This document shows positions 32,956 through 46,008 of a stretch of DNA of 64,000 bases, in pieces. The stretch lies in the NCBI RefSeq assembly GCF_020497125.1, contig NC_059082.1:54024524-54088523 (forward strand), in the 5' to 3' direction. Origin of the DNA: Mauremys mutica (lineage: Eukaryota > Chordata > Testudines > Geoemydidae). Numbering within the stretch: position 1 is the stretch's first letter; every line of letters starts with the position of its first letter. A program made the position numbers and the translations under genes. The notes below the pieces were generated by a model, which made no database searches, was not told the origin of the DNA, and saw nothing but the letters and a program-made list of their open reading frames with translations.

Positions 32956-35788
32956 CAATTGAGTTGGTTCTTTGATGTCATTGATGGAAGGAGTCAGACA
33001 GGGACACCGTGTGCTCGCTTTAGCTGGTTTGACTGTACGGTAAGTAAAACCACACTCACCTGCGTACCCTATAATTCACACACAAAGCAGCTGTCACTTC
33101 CCACCTCCCCACAGCACTTTAATAACAGAGGTTGCAGCGAGATCTCCTATTACTACAGCTATGTTATTTTTATGCTGTACTGTTCTGAACATTTTTGAGT
33201 ACATTGTGAAATATTGTCATAAATCATTAAAATGAAACTACCCCAGCAGGAATGAACAAAGCACGTTTTAGTGCAGTCCCCTGGATTGTTTTTATTATTT
33301 GCCCACCTGTCAATTTGCAAAATCAGTCTTTAGCACCCCGTGCAAGTGAGTCCACTGACCGTCTAATTAGCCTGGCAAAATTCTACCAGCCAGGTCCTTA
33401 GCTGGTGTCAGTGTCGTGGCAATGGATTTCCAGTGTAACTATGCCAGTGTACACCAACTGGGGAGGAGGTCCTGTATGCTCTCTTGCCTGGGGCATGTCA
33501 TTTTTGGCTCAGGCCGGCTGGGTAAGACATCCTCAGTTCTTTCTCCTCCAGACATTTATGCTGTGCTCATCACCAAGATAGCTGAGGCCAAACTGGAAGG
33601 CCTAAAATCAGAAGTTTAAACTCCTCAAATAGAAGTGGTCTCTCTTTCTCCAAGCTTCCTGCTCTCACTGGCTTGAGTGGGATTTGTAAGTGCTCAGCTT
33701 CTCTGACAATCGGGCGACTAAATCCTAAGGACTCGACTGTGGATTTAGTAGCCTAACTTTAGGCCCCCAGTTTGAAAGTAGTGGCCTGAGTGCGTAAGGG
33801 TAAGGGAAGATGAGCAGGCGCTTTCCCTGGGTTGATGCTCCTTAATGGTAGGTGTGCCGTGGTGCACAAAACAGGCCGTGGATAGCTAACTAGTGATCAC
33901 GTATGTCAGAACAGCATTACATCTCTCAGCTGTTAGGTGGTTGAGTGGTGTAGCTGTCCTGGAGCAGCCTGCTGTGGACTCCAGAGAGAACATCCCCTGC
34001 TTTAGACAGCCAACCAGCAAATTGGAAATGGAACTTGTCAGCTAGTTAAAAGTTCATCTAGGAGCCAACCAACTGTACCATGCAACCATGGCAACAAAAG
34101 CATTACCGTGGAGCTCCGGAAAGCTTTAAGCTCTGAATGCAAGACAGAAAACATGAGGGAGATGACTGCTGTTGTATAAATATGTGGGAGCTGCATCGTG
34201 CTGCTGGCTGGAGCAGAGGCAGGGCACAGTAGGTGGTGGTGGCTGTTGTCGTGTTCTTTGGAGCCCTCGTGGGAGCTGTACCTTACCATCTCTTTTCTGC
34301 ACACGCTGCGTTGGTTACCTTGGCCAAGTTGTACCTTGTGGAAGTTGCAAGCGTTCTTCCCAGCCACAGCAGGCACTTTAGTTCCTAACAGTCTGTGAGC
34401 TCCGCTTCTATATCACAAAAGGGCTAATTAGATCCTTAATCCTTTTAAGATACTGAATCCGGATCTCCTAGCGATGCTTAAACTCCCTGGCTTCCTCTTT
34501 CCTTGCACACTTTCCTCAGAGCCATGGTCTTGCCCTTCACACACCTCTGCCCTTCTCTCATTCTCTTTCACCTCAGGAGCCTCACCTCCCATTCTCCTTG
34601 CCTCTCTTGCTTGGTTTCTCTCCATCCTCTGCTCTTTGAGCAAGCACAAAGCCCCTGTTTCAAACCATTTGTTTTTACAGAGCCGCTTCTGTTCCTCTTC
34701 CTTACAATGGAGGATACTGAGGATAACAGCTTATTACTATGGCTAACCAGTGGAGTTTCGCCTTTAACTCAAGTACATAAAGGTCTGGACTGTAGGTCCT
34801 GGGTTTGAACTCTGCTAAACACCCCTTTGCTTCCCCTGCGATTTGTAAGACATCACTTACACCCTGGACATGGTAAATAGTTGCACCAGGCAGAAATCTC
34901 TTTGGATGCTTACAGCCCTGCTGGAACTTCTAACTTGGGTTAGGGCAGAGAACCCAGCCGATTACAAGTGCAGAGGGTAGCAGCTGGCCCTGCTGCTCCA
35001 GGTGATGCCTCGGTTTCCGAGTAAGACCCTATACAGTGAAGAACTGTCACTCCGCCGTAGATGTGGAGGGAGAGTCGGCCAACACCCCTGGATCTGGTGT
35101 TGGTGCAGCTGGTGGGGGGTGCCCTTGAGCTAGTGGAGTCGTAGATGCTTCTCTTGCAGGGAGGGTAGGGGGCACGGGGCTTGGAGACTTGGGTGTGGGA
35201 GGAGGATGTCAAATTTAGTTTCTGTTGCTTGGCCCAAATGCTGATCCAATGCTGAGCTGCCACTGCTCTCCGTGTGCAGCCATTAGAGGGCACCAAATGC
35301 CATATCGCAGGCGGGGGGAAGGTTTGGAATGATTTATCACTGTTAGATCACTGCTCAAGCTTTCAGCTGTGCGTGTGAGGGGAGGGACCAGGCTTCCTCT
35401 TCAAAAGTATTGAGGAGACCCAAGCCTGCTAAACCATGTGCCGGCAGTGCTCGTACTCCAGATCTGTGGGGTCAGCCTTTGCTAGCCTGGGCCCCTTGTC
35501 TGCAGTGCTGTGTGCTGCCCTGTTGACTAATATTCCCAGCCAGGCCACTATGGAACTGATCAACTTGACTGCAGATCAGGGCTGTGTTCCTGCACTGTTT
35601 CCCTCTTCTGAGCCCACTTTCCGTTCCTTTTTGTGTCCAGAGTGAATGGCTGTCAGCCCCTGCCAGCTTCGCTTCTCAGAGCAGCCATTTGTGATTCCTG
35701 GGAGGCTGCAGGAGTGAATGACTTTCTTAGAGTCCAGCACAGAGCAATCACTTGTTACACTGAGTTTTCTTTTTTGCCCCCTCTCCAG
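32956..35788. other. Rest of MGRN1 intron 4, no recognised feature
   Basis: No repeat or gene identified. It ends with the exon 5 acceptor. Confidence 0.45.
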
Positions 35789-35906
35789 ATACAGCACAAA
35801 GAATCCTTCTCTGCAGTCAGAGACGGTTCATTACAAGAGAGGGGTGAGCCAGCAATTCTCCCTGCCTTCCTTCAAGATTGATTTCTCAGACTGGAAGGAC
35901 GATGAG
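35789..35906 (+). CDS. MGRN1: MGRN1 internal exon (exon 5)
   Basis: After completing the Val codon, the exon encodes YSTKNPSLQSETVHYKRGVS, QQFSLPSFKIDFSDWKDDE (39 codons). The acceptor is CTCTCCAG and the donor GAG|GTAAAT. This is the Gln/Ser-rich core of the N-terminal domain (LQSETVHYKRG is near-invariant in MGRN1). It ends in phase 0. Confidence 0.96.
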
Positions 35907-36705
35907 GTAAATCTCTCCTTAGATTTCCCTCTTCTCCAAAACCCTATTGTTCCAGAAACACTGGGCTCTGTTTGTTTAACTTCCTGAGTTGTAGCTGGAA
36001 AATTATCAGTCACAGCTGCTGTGGCATGATCGGTCAGCGTGGGGTGAAGGGCCCTGGGAAAAATGTGTCTGAAATATTCAGGACAACTGTTGGGTAGGTA
36101 CATTAAGCCCCCCGTGCCGCCCCCCCACCCCCCCAAAAAAAGGCATGGGATGGGGGCAGATGGGACTGTCTGTCGAGATCTCAGATACCTGGGGTAGGAT
36201 GGAACTTGTCTACAGCTCTCTGGGTGAATGATACTGCTGCCATCTCCAAAGGAAGCTGCTTGTTTTTCAGCCAGTCTTGATGTGATGCTCTCCCAACTGA
36301 TCAGGGCACTGTGGGAGCTCAGGAACATAGAGGCATTTATCGCCTAATAACGGGTCTGGTTACACAGAGCCTGCAGCAAAGTTGGTGTCCACTTTCCGTA
36401 GCAAACATATTAATCACATGTTTGATAAGTAAACTTATTTTTAAAGAGAGCATCTCCAGTTACAATATTGACTATTTTTTTTACCCCATCAAAGAAAGTC
36501 AGAATCGTCCGAGCAGGGTTGAATTTGATCACTTTGAAAATAAATACGTATCTTCTCTAGAAAAGAGTACAATACTGAGTTGTGTTCTGAGCTATGAATT
36601 AGTATTATTATTCCACTTCTCATAATGTCCTACTGATGAATCAGTGTGTTTTTGTTTTTTCCTAGTGTGTGTCTGTTACAGAATATTGAGGGGGCTCATA
36701 TGTAT
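35907..36705. other. Start of MGRN1 intron 5, no recognised feature
   Basis: A C-rich run at 36120-36140 is the only notable point. Confidence 0.5.
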
Positions 36706-36910
36706 TCATAGATTCTAAGGCCAGAAGGAATGAGGGGCCACTGCGATCATGTAGCCTGATCTTCTGTGTAACACAGGCCAGAGAACTGCCCCACAATCAT
36801 TCATATTTGAACTAGAGCAGGTATTTTAGAAAAGTATCCTCCAAATCTTGATTTAAAAATTGCCAGTGATGGAGAATTCACCACAACCCTTTTGGAAAGA
36901 TGCTACAAAG
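36706..36910 (-). mobile_element. CR1 LINE 3'-end fragment
   Basis: TCATAGATTCTAAGGCCAGA, GTAACACAGGCCAGAGAACT, AAAATTGCCAGTGATGGAGA are the 3' end of an old CR1 subfamily on the minus strand, noncoding here. Confidence 0.75.
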
Positions 36911-39158
36911 GTAATTGAGCCTATAAGGCATATCTGCGTTCATTCAAGATCACCATGACTGAAGCTGTGTTGGTTGGGAAAGTGAGCATTTATGTATAGC
37001 CTTCCATAAGCTTCCCTTTGCCTGGTATCTGATAGATAAGAAGATTCTTACAAGAATCAAGTCATGTGGGCCCAAAACGTAAAGGGATATGTGACCTCCA
37101 AAATCGTACTCTGTGTGACATGTTAGTTACAGTTATTACAAGTAACTTACCTACCTTCCTAGAACTGAGAGATTAGCGAGAAAAAATACCGGTATTTTTT
37201 CTGGGTTTCTTTGTATGTTTAACAGCACTTTTGGTATGTTCAATTTCACTATTTCATCTGGTTTATCATCCTTAGGGTAAGACTTTTATGTCTGCTGATT
37301 TCATTTCAAAATTATGGTGCACCTTACTGCAGAGGAGGATTGTGGGGTCAGAGGTGACTGAGCTAGTCACTGAATTTCTTTTCTTTTGTTTCCATTTTTC
37401 CCAGCACCTGCCAGTTAGGTAAATATTGCGTGGGATCTTTCTTAGTTTAAAATATTGTGTTTACCATAGCTGACGTTAACCACCCTTGGATGGCATAGTT
37501 GTCAAATTACTAAAATACTGATGGTGAATATCCCTCTAAACCTAGCTAGGGAGCTTAAAGGTTCTCTGTTCATATAAATTGCCTGGTATTTTAATCATGC
37601 TGAAGTCTATCTCAGTTGCATCTGTGGCATTGAGATCAACATGTGAACTACACTCTGTACAAAATAGCATCTTCTCTGATTGGTTTTAAATTTGCCTCAT
37701 TTCAGTTCCTAAGTTCCCTTTGTTTTTGTCTCTTGGGACAAGATTAATAGGCACATCTGACTAGCTTCCTCAATACCATTTTCTTTAGCTTATCCTCAGA
37801 ACTTGTCACTAGCTATGGAAGGCTGGATTTTCTTTAGCTAAGTACTTACCTCGCCTATGTGCTAGAGGAAGTGTGGTGACACGATAGTCCTTTGAGTCAG
37901 TAACATACCAGTGCCCCAGCATGGAATTGTGGGAAGCTGTGCTGCTAGAAGTGCTGGTCTTGTTGATGAGCCATAATACCAAGGTCTTGGCCATTTGTGG
38001 TTAATGTTGCTCTCTTCTCATAAGAGTATTATGAGTGCTATTAATCTGGGTGTCTTGGCCAGATTCCAAACAAGATAGGGACCTTCTCTAGCCCTCACCC
38101 TACTGTCCAAGCTCAACTGGATATGATGATGATCACTTCCTGTCATAAACTGTTGTAATGCTGCAGTGCATGGTTAAATGTGTGGGGGGGGAACCCTATA
38201 TATTTTGTGCAATCCCAGCAGAGCAGATAGCCATTGGTAAAATACACCCCTAACCATAGTTTCAAAACAAATCGCAAGGCAATTACCAGCCTCTTCCCCA
38301 TGATCCTCAGAAATCTGGGCTGCAGATGTTCTGGCTTCTCTGCCAATAGATGACCTCACAAGTACACCTGTGATGGCCTGAAAACTGTCCCATTCTCAGC
38401 CCCGCTTTTCGTTCCTTTTGTCACTCACTCTGAGGAAGGAAGCAGGATGCTGGCAGTCCAGACTCTCCTGAGCCTCTTAGAAAAGCAAATTTGTTCAAAT
38501 CCTCTGTTAATATCATTTCTGACCAGCCAGAGTCACTTGTAGTTGTGCAAACAGGTTTTTAACTCTTAGCAAAAGTTTTGCAGCTCATCTTTAAACAGCT
38601 GTGTGTCAGCAAAGGTGGAGGCGATCTGTGTATTGCGCATCTGTTGGTCAAGTTTTCAAAGCTCTTTGGAGTCAGAGATACTATAGAAATGTAAGCTATA
38701 AATCTTCTTCCCATCCCCTTTTCAGACCAAATTCTGCTGATCCACTCTGTCGATCTGTTGCATAATCAGTACTGCCGTCTGGCAGGTGTGCAACTGACTT
38801 CACTGGGAGCTCCGCTTGGGGAGCAAATGTAGAACAGGCAGCATGGCTCAGAGGAGGGTTTCTGTGTGTGTATCTATCTTCCCTTCCCCCCTCCACGCCC
38901 AATAACATGCATTTGGCTAGGGCTTCCTAACTACTCTCTGAAATGCAGCACTCCTCTGTCTGACATCAAACTGTGTGCTGCTCTTCAGCTGTAAGCTCTT
39001 AAACCCTGTGGACTGCTTGCCAGCTTCACTGTTGGTTTGTCAGAATAAGATGGAGTTCATGCTTTTGCCTACTGACATAGCCCTTGACCAGATGACAGGA
39101 TGGGAAGTGGTATTGCCTGGGGTGGTTGGTTGGATAAACTTTACTAAGCCCAGGGTAT
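36911..39158. other. Intron 5 sequence with no recognised feature
   Basis: No element or coding similarity noticed. Confidence 0.45.
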
Positions 39159-39388
39159 TAGCAGATATCCCAGAATGCTTTTATAAATTACTCTTTGTTT
39201 TGTTATGCAGCCTCTCTTTGTTTTGTTGTGAACTCCGAGCTCCGTAGCTCCGTTGATCCCGGAGCTGCTTATCTACAAACACAGCTCCTGTTTGCTGTGA
39301 TCAATCTGTGAACAATCAAATGAGATAATGAGGCAATGACCAGCGCTGCAACTACCAGTGCTGCAGATTTGTAAGTGTAGCCATACCC
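39159..39388. mobile_element. Truncated copy of the 13727 Harbinger-like MITE
   Basis: AGATATCCCAGAATGCTTTT, GCAGCCTCTCTTTGTTTTGT and the right end GTAAGTGTAGCCATACCC match 13950-14510, with large internal deletions. The left end is absent. TAA follows the right end. Confidence 0.85.
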
Positions 39389-39392
39389 TAAG

Positions 39393-40027
39393 TGCATGCT
39401 TTACTTTGTCTTTACAAATGTGTTGGTTCATTAGCAAACTGTACTAAGAGGCTTTCATTGTCGAAAGACTATCTTCTACACATCCAAGAGTGAATGTGAA
39501 GTGCAACCTTTGGGAGACCATACAGTCAGACGCTGCACAAATTCAGCTTGTAAAGCAAAAGTAGTTCTGGCCTATGCTTTCTCCACCAAATGTGCAAAAA
39601 CGTAGCTGTGCTCTTGCAGTAGTACATTGGAGCAGGAAGCAAAGCAGGAACCTAAGAGCTGCTTTCAGCAACACTTTAGTCAATTATCTTTAATGAGTTG
39701 AGAATGTTTGGAGTGAGACATGGTAGTTTGAAAATGGCTAGCTAGAGACGCAGCGTACCCCTGCAGAGGATCTCACAATGTTTGAGGGTGAGCTGAGACA
39801 GGAAGTGGTTGCAGTCACAAGACCTTTAATAGTAACTGGTCTGAATTGATACACAGTAGTGTCATTATATAATTGAGAACTGGAAGTTTTTCTAGGAAGC
39901 CTGTAGACTAAATATAGTTAAACATTTCCTAGAACATTTGGCCTCTAATGATTAGACTGAAGCTAGGAACAAAAGGGTAGTAGATTCCCAATTTTCTATT
40001 CTCCCGCACACTCCACAAAGTAACTAA
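39393..40027. other. Intron 5 sequence with no recognised feature
   Basis: Nothing seen. Confidence 0.5.
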
Positions 40028-40559
40028 AGCCTGGTCTACACTGCAAAGTTAGGTCGATGCAAGACAGCTTACGTGGACCTAGTTGTGCATGTGTCTATTC
40101 TTAACTTTGTCTCCCACCAATGTAAGCACACCATTACGCTGACACAATAACATCAGCGCCCCGAGCAGTGAAGAGCCATAGCCATTTACTTAGGTCAATG
40201 CAGTGTGAGTGTAGACGCTCTGTTACTTATGTCAGCCTTAACTGTCCTCCAGCAGCTGTCCCACAATGCCCAGTGCTGACAGCTTTGGTCACTAATGTGA
40301 ACTCTGCTTCCCTGGGGGTCACGGAGACTGGAAGTCCCTCCCTCTCCTCCCCCCCCCCCTTAAAGCCCTGCAAATTTTTTAAATTCCTTTTCCTGATTGC
40401 CTGGCTTAGCGACCACACCTAGCAGTTGTCTATTGTTGATTGAAACTGCCCAGTTGACCACGCCGGCTGCACATTCCTGCCTGGAGTAGGCAGGAGATAT
40501 TGGCTCTCCTGGACCTGTCGGGAGAAGAGGCTGTGTAGGCATAGCTCCGAACCAGCAGT

Positions 40560-42012
40560 AGAAACCTTGACATCTATGAGCAGATTGCTCAGGGGATGCA
40601 AGAGAAGGGGCATGACCAGGGACGAGCAGCAGTGCTGCATGAAAGTCAAGGAACTGCAGCACATGTACCAGAAGGCCAGGAAGGCCAACAATCAGTCTGG
40701 TGCCAAGCCACAGACCTGCTGCTCTTACAAAGAGCTGTATGCCATCCTCGGTGGAGACCCCACCACCACCCCCAGCACCGTGGATATCTCCGAGGAGCTT
40801 GAGTCACAGGTCCCTGCCGTGAACAACAAGGAGGAGGTGGAAGAGGAGGGATATGGGAGACAGGTGACCAGGGGAATCCAGCTGCACAGTGAGGACCTGT
40901 TTTTGATTCCACCGCAATCCAGCCAGTCCCGCCTGTTGATCCTGGGCAAGCCCATTGAAGGGGAAGGAGCCGTGGGTAAGTGTCTGTGAATAAATATTTA
41001 AATTACGGGGGTGGCATCCCCAAAGTAGCAGGACATTTTTATTAATTGACTCATGTAGAAGAGGGAGTGGTACAACCAAGAGAGGTAGAGTTGCTATCAG
41101 GTTTTCATTCCCCTCTAGAGTTAGGCGAGGGGACCAGTGGAGCAGTTTGTTTATGTTCAGACGGATGTCCCTTGAATCTTCCATATAGATCTCAATGAAA
41201 CTTTCATGGCGGTCCTCTTCCATTGTCAGCTGAAGGTTGCTAGGGAGGGCTGTTTTATTTCTTCTTCCATGGTAGGACACTGTCTCATGCCATTTGGTGA
41301 TCATTTTAGCAGGCACCATTGTAGTACACAGGCTAGCAGCATACAGGCCAGGCAGTTTTGGGACGCCAGCAGCAGCTATGCTCTCTCTGCCTCTGTTACC
41401 CTCAGGGCTGAGATATCAGCTAGAATCACCGCCATCTGTGTCATTCAGTATTCAGTGCCATTGCCCTGTATGACTAGAATCATGTGATCAAACAATTCCC
41501 TCCTCATTTCCCCTACCCCCAATGGACCATTCTCACCATGGCTGCTGCCGTGCACAAGCAATCCCAAGTAGAAGCAAGAATGCAGAGCTTAAAACTTTAG
41601 AGGAGCAAGGGGAGTGAATTCAGCATCTTAAGTTTCGTTTTCTGTAGTGAATATGCTGACAGTGGTACCTCTGTGTGTTTATTTGCAGCTGCTGCCATTG
41701 CGACCTTCAGGGTCTCCCGCTCCACACCCATGGAGCCAGATAAGGAGGAGAAAAGGGAGATCTCAGGATGACCTCTTTAATGAGATCCTGCAAGCCTGTA
41801 CTGCACCATACCATGAGCACTGGGCCTGGAGGATGAACTGTGTGAACAGCCTGGAGAAGGAGCGAGTGGAGAAGAAAGGCTCAGGAGTCCCAGCAGGACA
41901 AGGAGATGGAGATGCACCAGGACATAATGGGGCTTCTCAGGCAGCAAACACAGATCCTGCAGATTCTGGTGCAGGTTTAACAATCTCAGGCTCACGCCTC
42001 TCTGCAGCCCAT
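40560..42012 (+). pseudogene. Harbinger MYB/SANT-like protein gene, broken
   Basis: Before about 40613 one frame reads NLDIYEQIAQGMQEKGH. After a shift the next frame reads MTRDEQQCCMKVKELQHMYQ, KARKANNQSGAKPQTCCSYK, ELYAILGG, the trihelix-type MYB/SANT domain. An acidic linker follows (NNKEEVEEEG). A likely second exon from about 41690 has RRRKGRSQDDLFNEILQACT, HEHWAWRMNCVNSLEKERVE, then a coiled-coil-like end in a shifted frame (LLRQQTQILQILVQV). In active Harbingers this protein carries the transposase to the nucleus and to the TIRs. Confidence 0.8.
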
Positions 42013-42539
42013 TGAGAGCCCAACATTAGGACCTTTCTACACCCCCCCTGTCAACATTCCATGCGGAATCAGGGGTCACTGCAGTACCCCTGCCACTCCA
42101 CCCAGGGGCACATGGAAAAACAATCACAGCTTTACATACACTGACCCGTGACAGCTACAGTTGGTGTATTTGTAGCTGAAATGGGTATGAATGTTTTTTC
42201 CCCTTCACAAGTTCTGTTCTCTTAATAAATTCAATTTTGTTCCATTTTTAATGGATTTGTTTTGAAATTGCACATGTTCTTTTTGCACTGAATTTGTTAC
42301 AGAATAAAATTCTATTATTTGTAACTATTCATTTTTATTAGTTCACAACATATGCTGCTGAGTGCTCAGCAGTTCTGAAAGCAACCAATTACCTATAACT
42401 GCACAGTGTCTCACAACTCATAAGGTCATTCAGAAACAAAATTCATAGGTGCATTGACAATGTTGTATTCCTACATGTACAGCAATCACCACACGATTCC
42501 TACCAGGCCACTAAAAAGCAGGGTGAGGTAGAGCCCACT

Positions 42540-42984
42540 ACAACAACACATGCTACTCTGGCTCACTGTTAAAATGGTCTTACAAAGCTTCCCTGAGCTG
42601 TGTAGCTCCGCATTGAGCTCTTCTAATAGCCCTTGTATCTGGCTGTTCAAATTCAGCAGACAGCTGCTCTGCCTCCACCCATCAGCAACTTTTTCCCCTT
42701 TGCTTCACGAATGTTATGCAGGACACAACAGGCAGCGATAACCATTGGACTATTTTTCTCACAGATGTCACTGAGTAAACAACGCCAGCATCCCTTCAAA
42801 TGACCAAAGTATGCTCAACTGTCATTCTGCAATGCTGAAAGAAAGTCTTTGCTTGCAGCTTTCTGAACAGTCCTGTGTTCTTAATGATGAGAGCATCATG
42901 CAACTTCCCTGACCAGCCCACACTGATGTCAGTGAAGTGTTCCCTGTGATCCATCAACACTTTCTTAACTGGAAAATTAGCCAT
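42540..42984 (-). pseudogene. Harbinger transposase C-terminal fragment
   Basis: The minus strand reads VLMDHREHFTDISVGWSGKL HDALIIKNTGLFRKLQAKTF, the part with the second catalytic Asp. It then jumps to a segment like the end of the protein (CRMTVEHTLVI and downstream). The first Asp block and the third acidic residue block are missing, so the element is deleted inside. Confidence 0.8.
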
Positions 42985-44147
42985 AGCGATTCAGTGTAGA
43001 CCCTACCTACACCACTGGGAGGAGTTCTACTACCCATGAGGCCATCAACCTAGCGTGTTCTGTACTGGGTCAGCTAAACTACATCGGTCAGAGTGTTGAT
43101 CTTTCACAACCCTGTGTGATGTAGCGGGATCGACCTAACTTTTTAGTGTAGAGCAGGCCTAAGAGAACCACTGTTACACCTTTTAATATTAGGTTATAAT
43201 TAATGGAAGGAAGCACACTGAACAGAGAAAGATAATGGGATAGTGGGTCTCTGTTTTCTATAGACATGCCCCTTGTGCCATGGTTTGAAATTGAAGCCAT
43301 TCTCAGCATGCTAAATGCTCCCCTGAAGGAACATCATGAACAACTGTGGGTAAGATACTAGGTATAAAATTAAGCTCATAGCAGTTAGAGATGGAAAGAC
43401 ACGCTAGAACTTGAAGTTCAGTACAGGATAGTTATCCATACTCAGAGGCTCTCTTGGGTATTATGCTTTTAACTACATGGGACTTTACTCTCTTTTGTTT
43501 CTCCTCTTCTGCCCCTCCCCCCCCATTTGCCAGATGTACTCAGGGTCTCCTGCTGAGAAACTACACAGCTGAACAGGAGTGCTCTGGATGTTTGGAATTC
43601 CAGCTGTCAACAGTTATAAAGCATTCTGTTTTTGAGATACTAGCTGATAAAATCAGTCCTAGATGAAGTCTGGGGAAAAAACAAGATAAGAGGTCCAATT
43701 GGACAGACTCGTGGCTGCTCCGTGAGCGCTGCTTTTTCATTGGTGGGCATCTTGTCCTCTATAAGATAAGTGTTGTTGCTTTGAAATTAAGGGCATGGCT
43801 ACACTTGCAGATGTAGAGCGCAGGGAGTTAAACCAGCCCTCTGAGACCACAGCAGGGAAAGCGCTGCCATGTGTTCACACTTTCAATTGCAAGTGAAGTG
43901 GCGTGACCACATTTGTGGCACTTGCAGCGGCATTGGGAACAGTGCATTATGGGCAGCCATCCCACAGAGCACCTCTTGTGGCTTGTGAGAAGGGCGAGTG
44001 GGGGCGTGGGGCATCCTGGATCCTGTCCCAGTGCCCCGTGATGCATTGCTTTGCATCCCAGCAATCCCTGTGCTTCCATCCACATTTGGCACCATCTTTC
44101 AACGGTTTTTGTACTGCACACTCTGTCTTCCCTTTCAGTCTGCGGGA

Positions 44148-44510
44148 ATGAATCCCGAACTTGTGAGGAATATGCTGATGGGTCTCGCCAGCACGTCACA
44201 AATTGCAGTCGAGTTACTCCTTAAGCTACAAAGTGACAGTGAGGAGTCTGACGATGATGTCGACACGCATAACGCATACTACACAAGATTGCTTGTGGTA
44301 TTCATGGACATGCTTACTCAGTGGAATGCTGCTTTGGGGCTCGGGAAACAAGCACTGAATGGTGGGATCACATCATCATGCAAGTCTGGGATGACGAGCA
44401 GTGACTGCAGAACTTTCGGATGAGGAAAGCCACGTTCATGGGACTGTAAGGATTAAGGATGCCTTGAAGGAGCAATTTGATGCTGAAAGACACCAGTAAT
44501 GTTTGGTGCC
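44148..44510 (+). pseudogene. Harbinger transposase N-terminal fragment
   Basis: ATG at 44148 after a possible acceptor (CCTTTCAG) gives MNPELVRNMLMGLASTSQIA, LQSDSEESDDDVDTHN, FMDMLTQWNAAL. Downstream, in another frame, it parallels the 4260-4340 part of the first transposase (tryptophan-rich WWD..VMQVWDEEQW). VRIKDALKEQFDAERHQ near 44450-44500 comes from the end of the gene. The DDE core is deleted. Confidence 0.75.
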
Positions 44511-44822
44511 CTGCACAGGAATGAAGTGCAGTGGTTCCAATGCTAGTAGGCATCTGTGTTTGCTACGTATGATGCACTGACTTGCAGTGCCTGTTGCTTT
44601 CCTGGGCTATGCTATCTTTTACTTAATGCGATAAAGATAGCAAAGCCAAAAAATTCATTTATTGAAAAGAAACACAACTATTGGGGAAACACACATGGCA
44701 TGACATATCTGTGCTGTGTGGGAGGAGGGAAGGAGGCGGATTGGGGAACGGGACAATCACAGATTTGCGTATGTCCTGTTGTTATATTCAGCCTTCCTGT
44801 CTGGAGTGCCGTGCAACGAGCA

Positions 44823-45300
44823 CTACGCTTCAGGCTGGCTAAAACGCATGGTGATGGGGGTTGAGTGTAGTGGGTAAGAGTCGTAGTTTGCAGGGCTGGG
44901 TGGTGAAGCTACAGGTTGTTGGAGGCAGCTGGTGTTGGCGATAAGAAACCAGATGTTGGGGAAAGTGGATCGGCGGTGACAAGAGGGCACAAGGGAAAGA
45001 GTTTTGTGACAAGGGGGGCGGGCGCGGATCTGCTTCATCTTCAGTGCTATGAGCGCCTGCATCGAGTCCACTTGGTGCTTCATAATGTTTAGGAGCCACT
45101 CCGTGGTTTGTTGCTGGCGATCTGCATTCTCCTGGCGGAGCCTCCTTTCGGTACTTCTTGATTTTCAGTAAGGGACTGCTGCATGACTTCATGCAAAAGG
45201 CCCTCTGCTTCTTTGCGGACCCTTCCTGATTCTTTGCAGCCTTTCGGCTGTTGATAACAAGAATGGCTGGGATCTAAAGGTTGCATCTGTAAAGCCAAAA
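44823..45300 (-). pseudogene. Harbinger MYB-protein C-terminal fragment
   Basis: Minus strand: LRQENADRQQQTTEWLLNIM, KHQVDSMQALIALKMKQIRA (coiled coil), then PNIWFLIANT, NYDSYPLHSTPITMRF. Upstream minus frames (QPKGCKESGRVRKEAEGLL) belong to the same gene after a shift. The SANT domain is not seen. Confidence 0.6.
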
Positions 45301-46000
45301 CACAACATTTAACAGAGGCAGCATTGTTCACACTAGACAGAGCAATGATTCGGCCGAACTTGAAGACAAGCACAGTGCATGCAATAGCAGAAAGTGCCTG
45401 TCCCAAAGTGAGCACACATAACCCACAAGAGCCCTGAAATGATGAGTAAGCACAGGGGCAAGGTGGACTGATTGTTTCAGGGCCGTACTGTCCTCTGGGG
45501 TTCTGTGCCTTTGGAAGAGCCAACAGCTGCAAGGGGCCCCTATTTCTGTTCCCACATTTTCCACAGGATGAGTATAAGACTGTGGAGCATCATTCTCATG
45601 CCTTCATTTCCAGAGTGAACCTTGAGCATCTGGAACTTTTTCTGTAACCTCCTACAAGAATTCATTGTTCTCTTCCTTTTCCAGTGCGCGCACACGACAC
45701 TGGCATGTGCGGATGTGTCCAAACCTCTTCTGGCGCCTTTCAGAACGGACACAGACACTTTCCTTTTTCACAGTGTTTTGCTTTGGTGAAGTAGCTGTGA
45801 GAGCCCTTTCTGGAATCGGGTCTTCCTGTGGCTTTGAGAGACTCCAGTGACCCATAGCATGCAGGCATTGACTTCTTTATTGTCACTACTGCCGGATTGG
45901 CAGGGCTGGAAAGTGAAGCCGTCAGGTAGCCATGGAATGAGCCTGGGCAGTGTCATCCCCTCGCACCTCTGTTACCTCCTGCCATTGTGATTCAGCCTGG
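45301..46000. other. Intron 5 sequence, perhaps decayed Harbinger
   Basis: May continue the second Harbinger element, but I found no clear motif or end. Confidence 0.35.
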
Positions 46001-46008
46001 CTTGAGAG

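Larger units (their letters stand above)
40028..43159. mobile_element. Harbinger DNA transposon, 3.1 kb, internally deleted
   Basis: Left end AGCCTGGTCTACACTGCAAA and right end (inverted GGCCTGCTCTACACTAAAAA) form TIRs of about 30 bp ending in GTTAGGTCGAT. TAA flanks both sides (40025-40027 and 43160-43162), the expected TWA duplication. It holds a MYB/SANT gene on + and a transposase C-terminal fragment on -, pointing at each other. Confidence 0.9.
43791..45300. mobile_element. Second Harbinger element, right end lost
   Basis: Begins after TAA (43788-43790) with GGGCATGGCTACACTTGCAG. It carries transposase N-terminal sequence on + and MYB-protein C-terminal sequence on -, again convergent, but in the opposite order to the element at 40028. 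No matching right TIR was found; the right limit is approximate. Confidence 0.7.

Noticed and set aside
40567..40989. Intact, possibly domesticated MYB gene
   Set aside because: The N-terminal part of the SANT domain lies in a different frame before about 40613, and the open frame starts from a non-ATG codon; it is a broken Harbinger gene.
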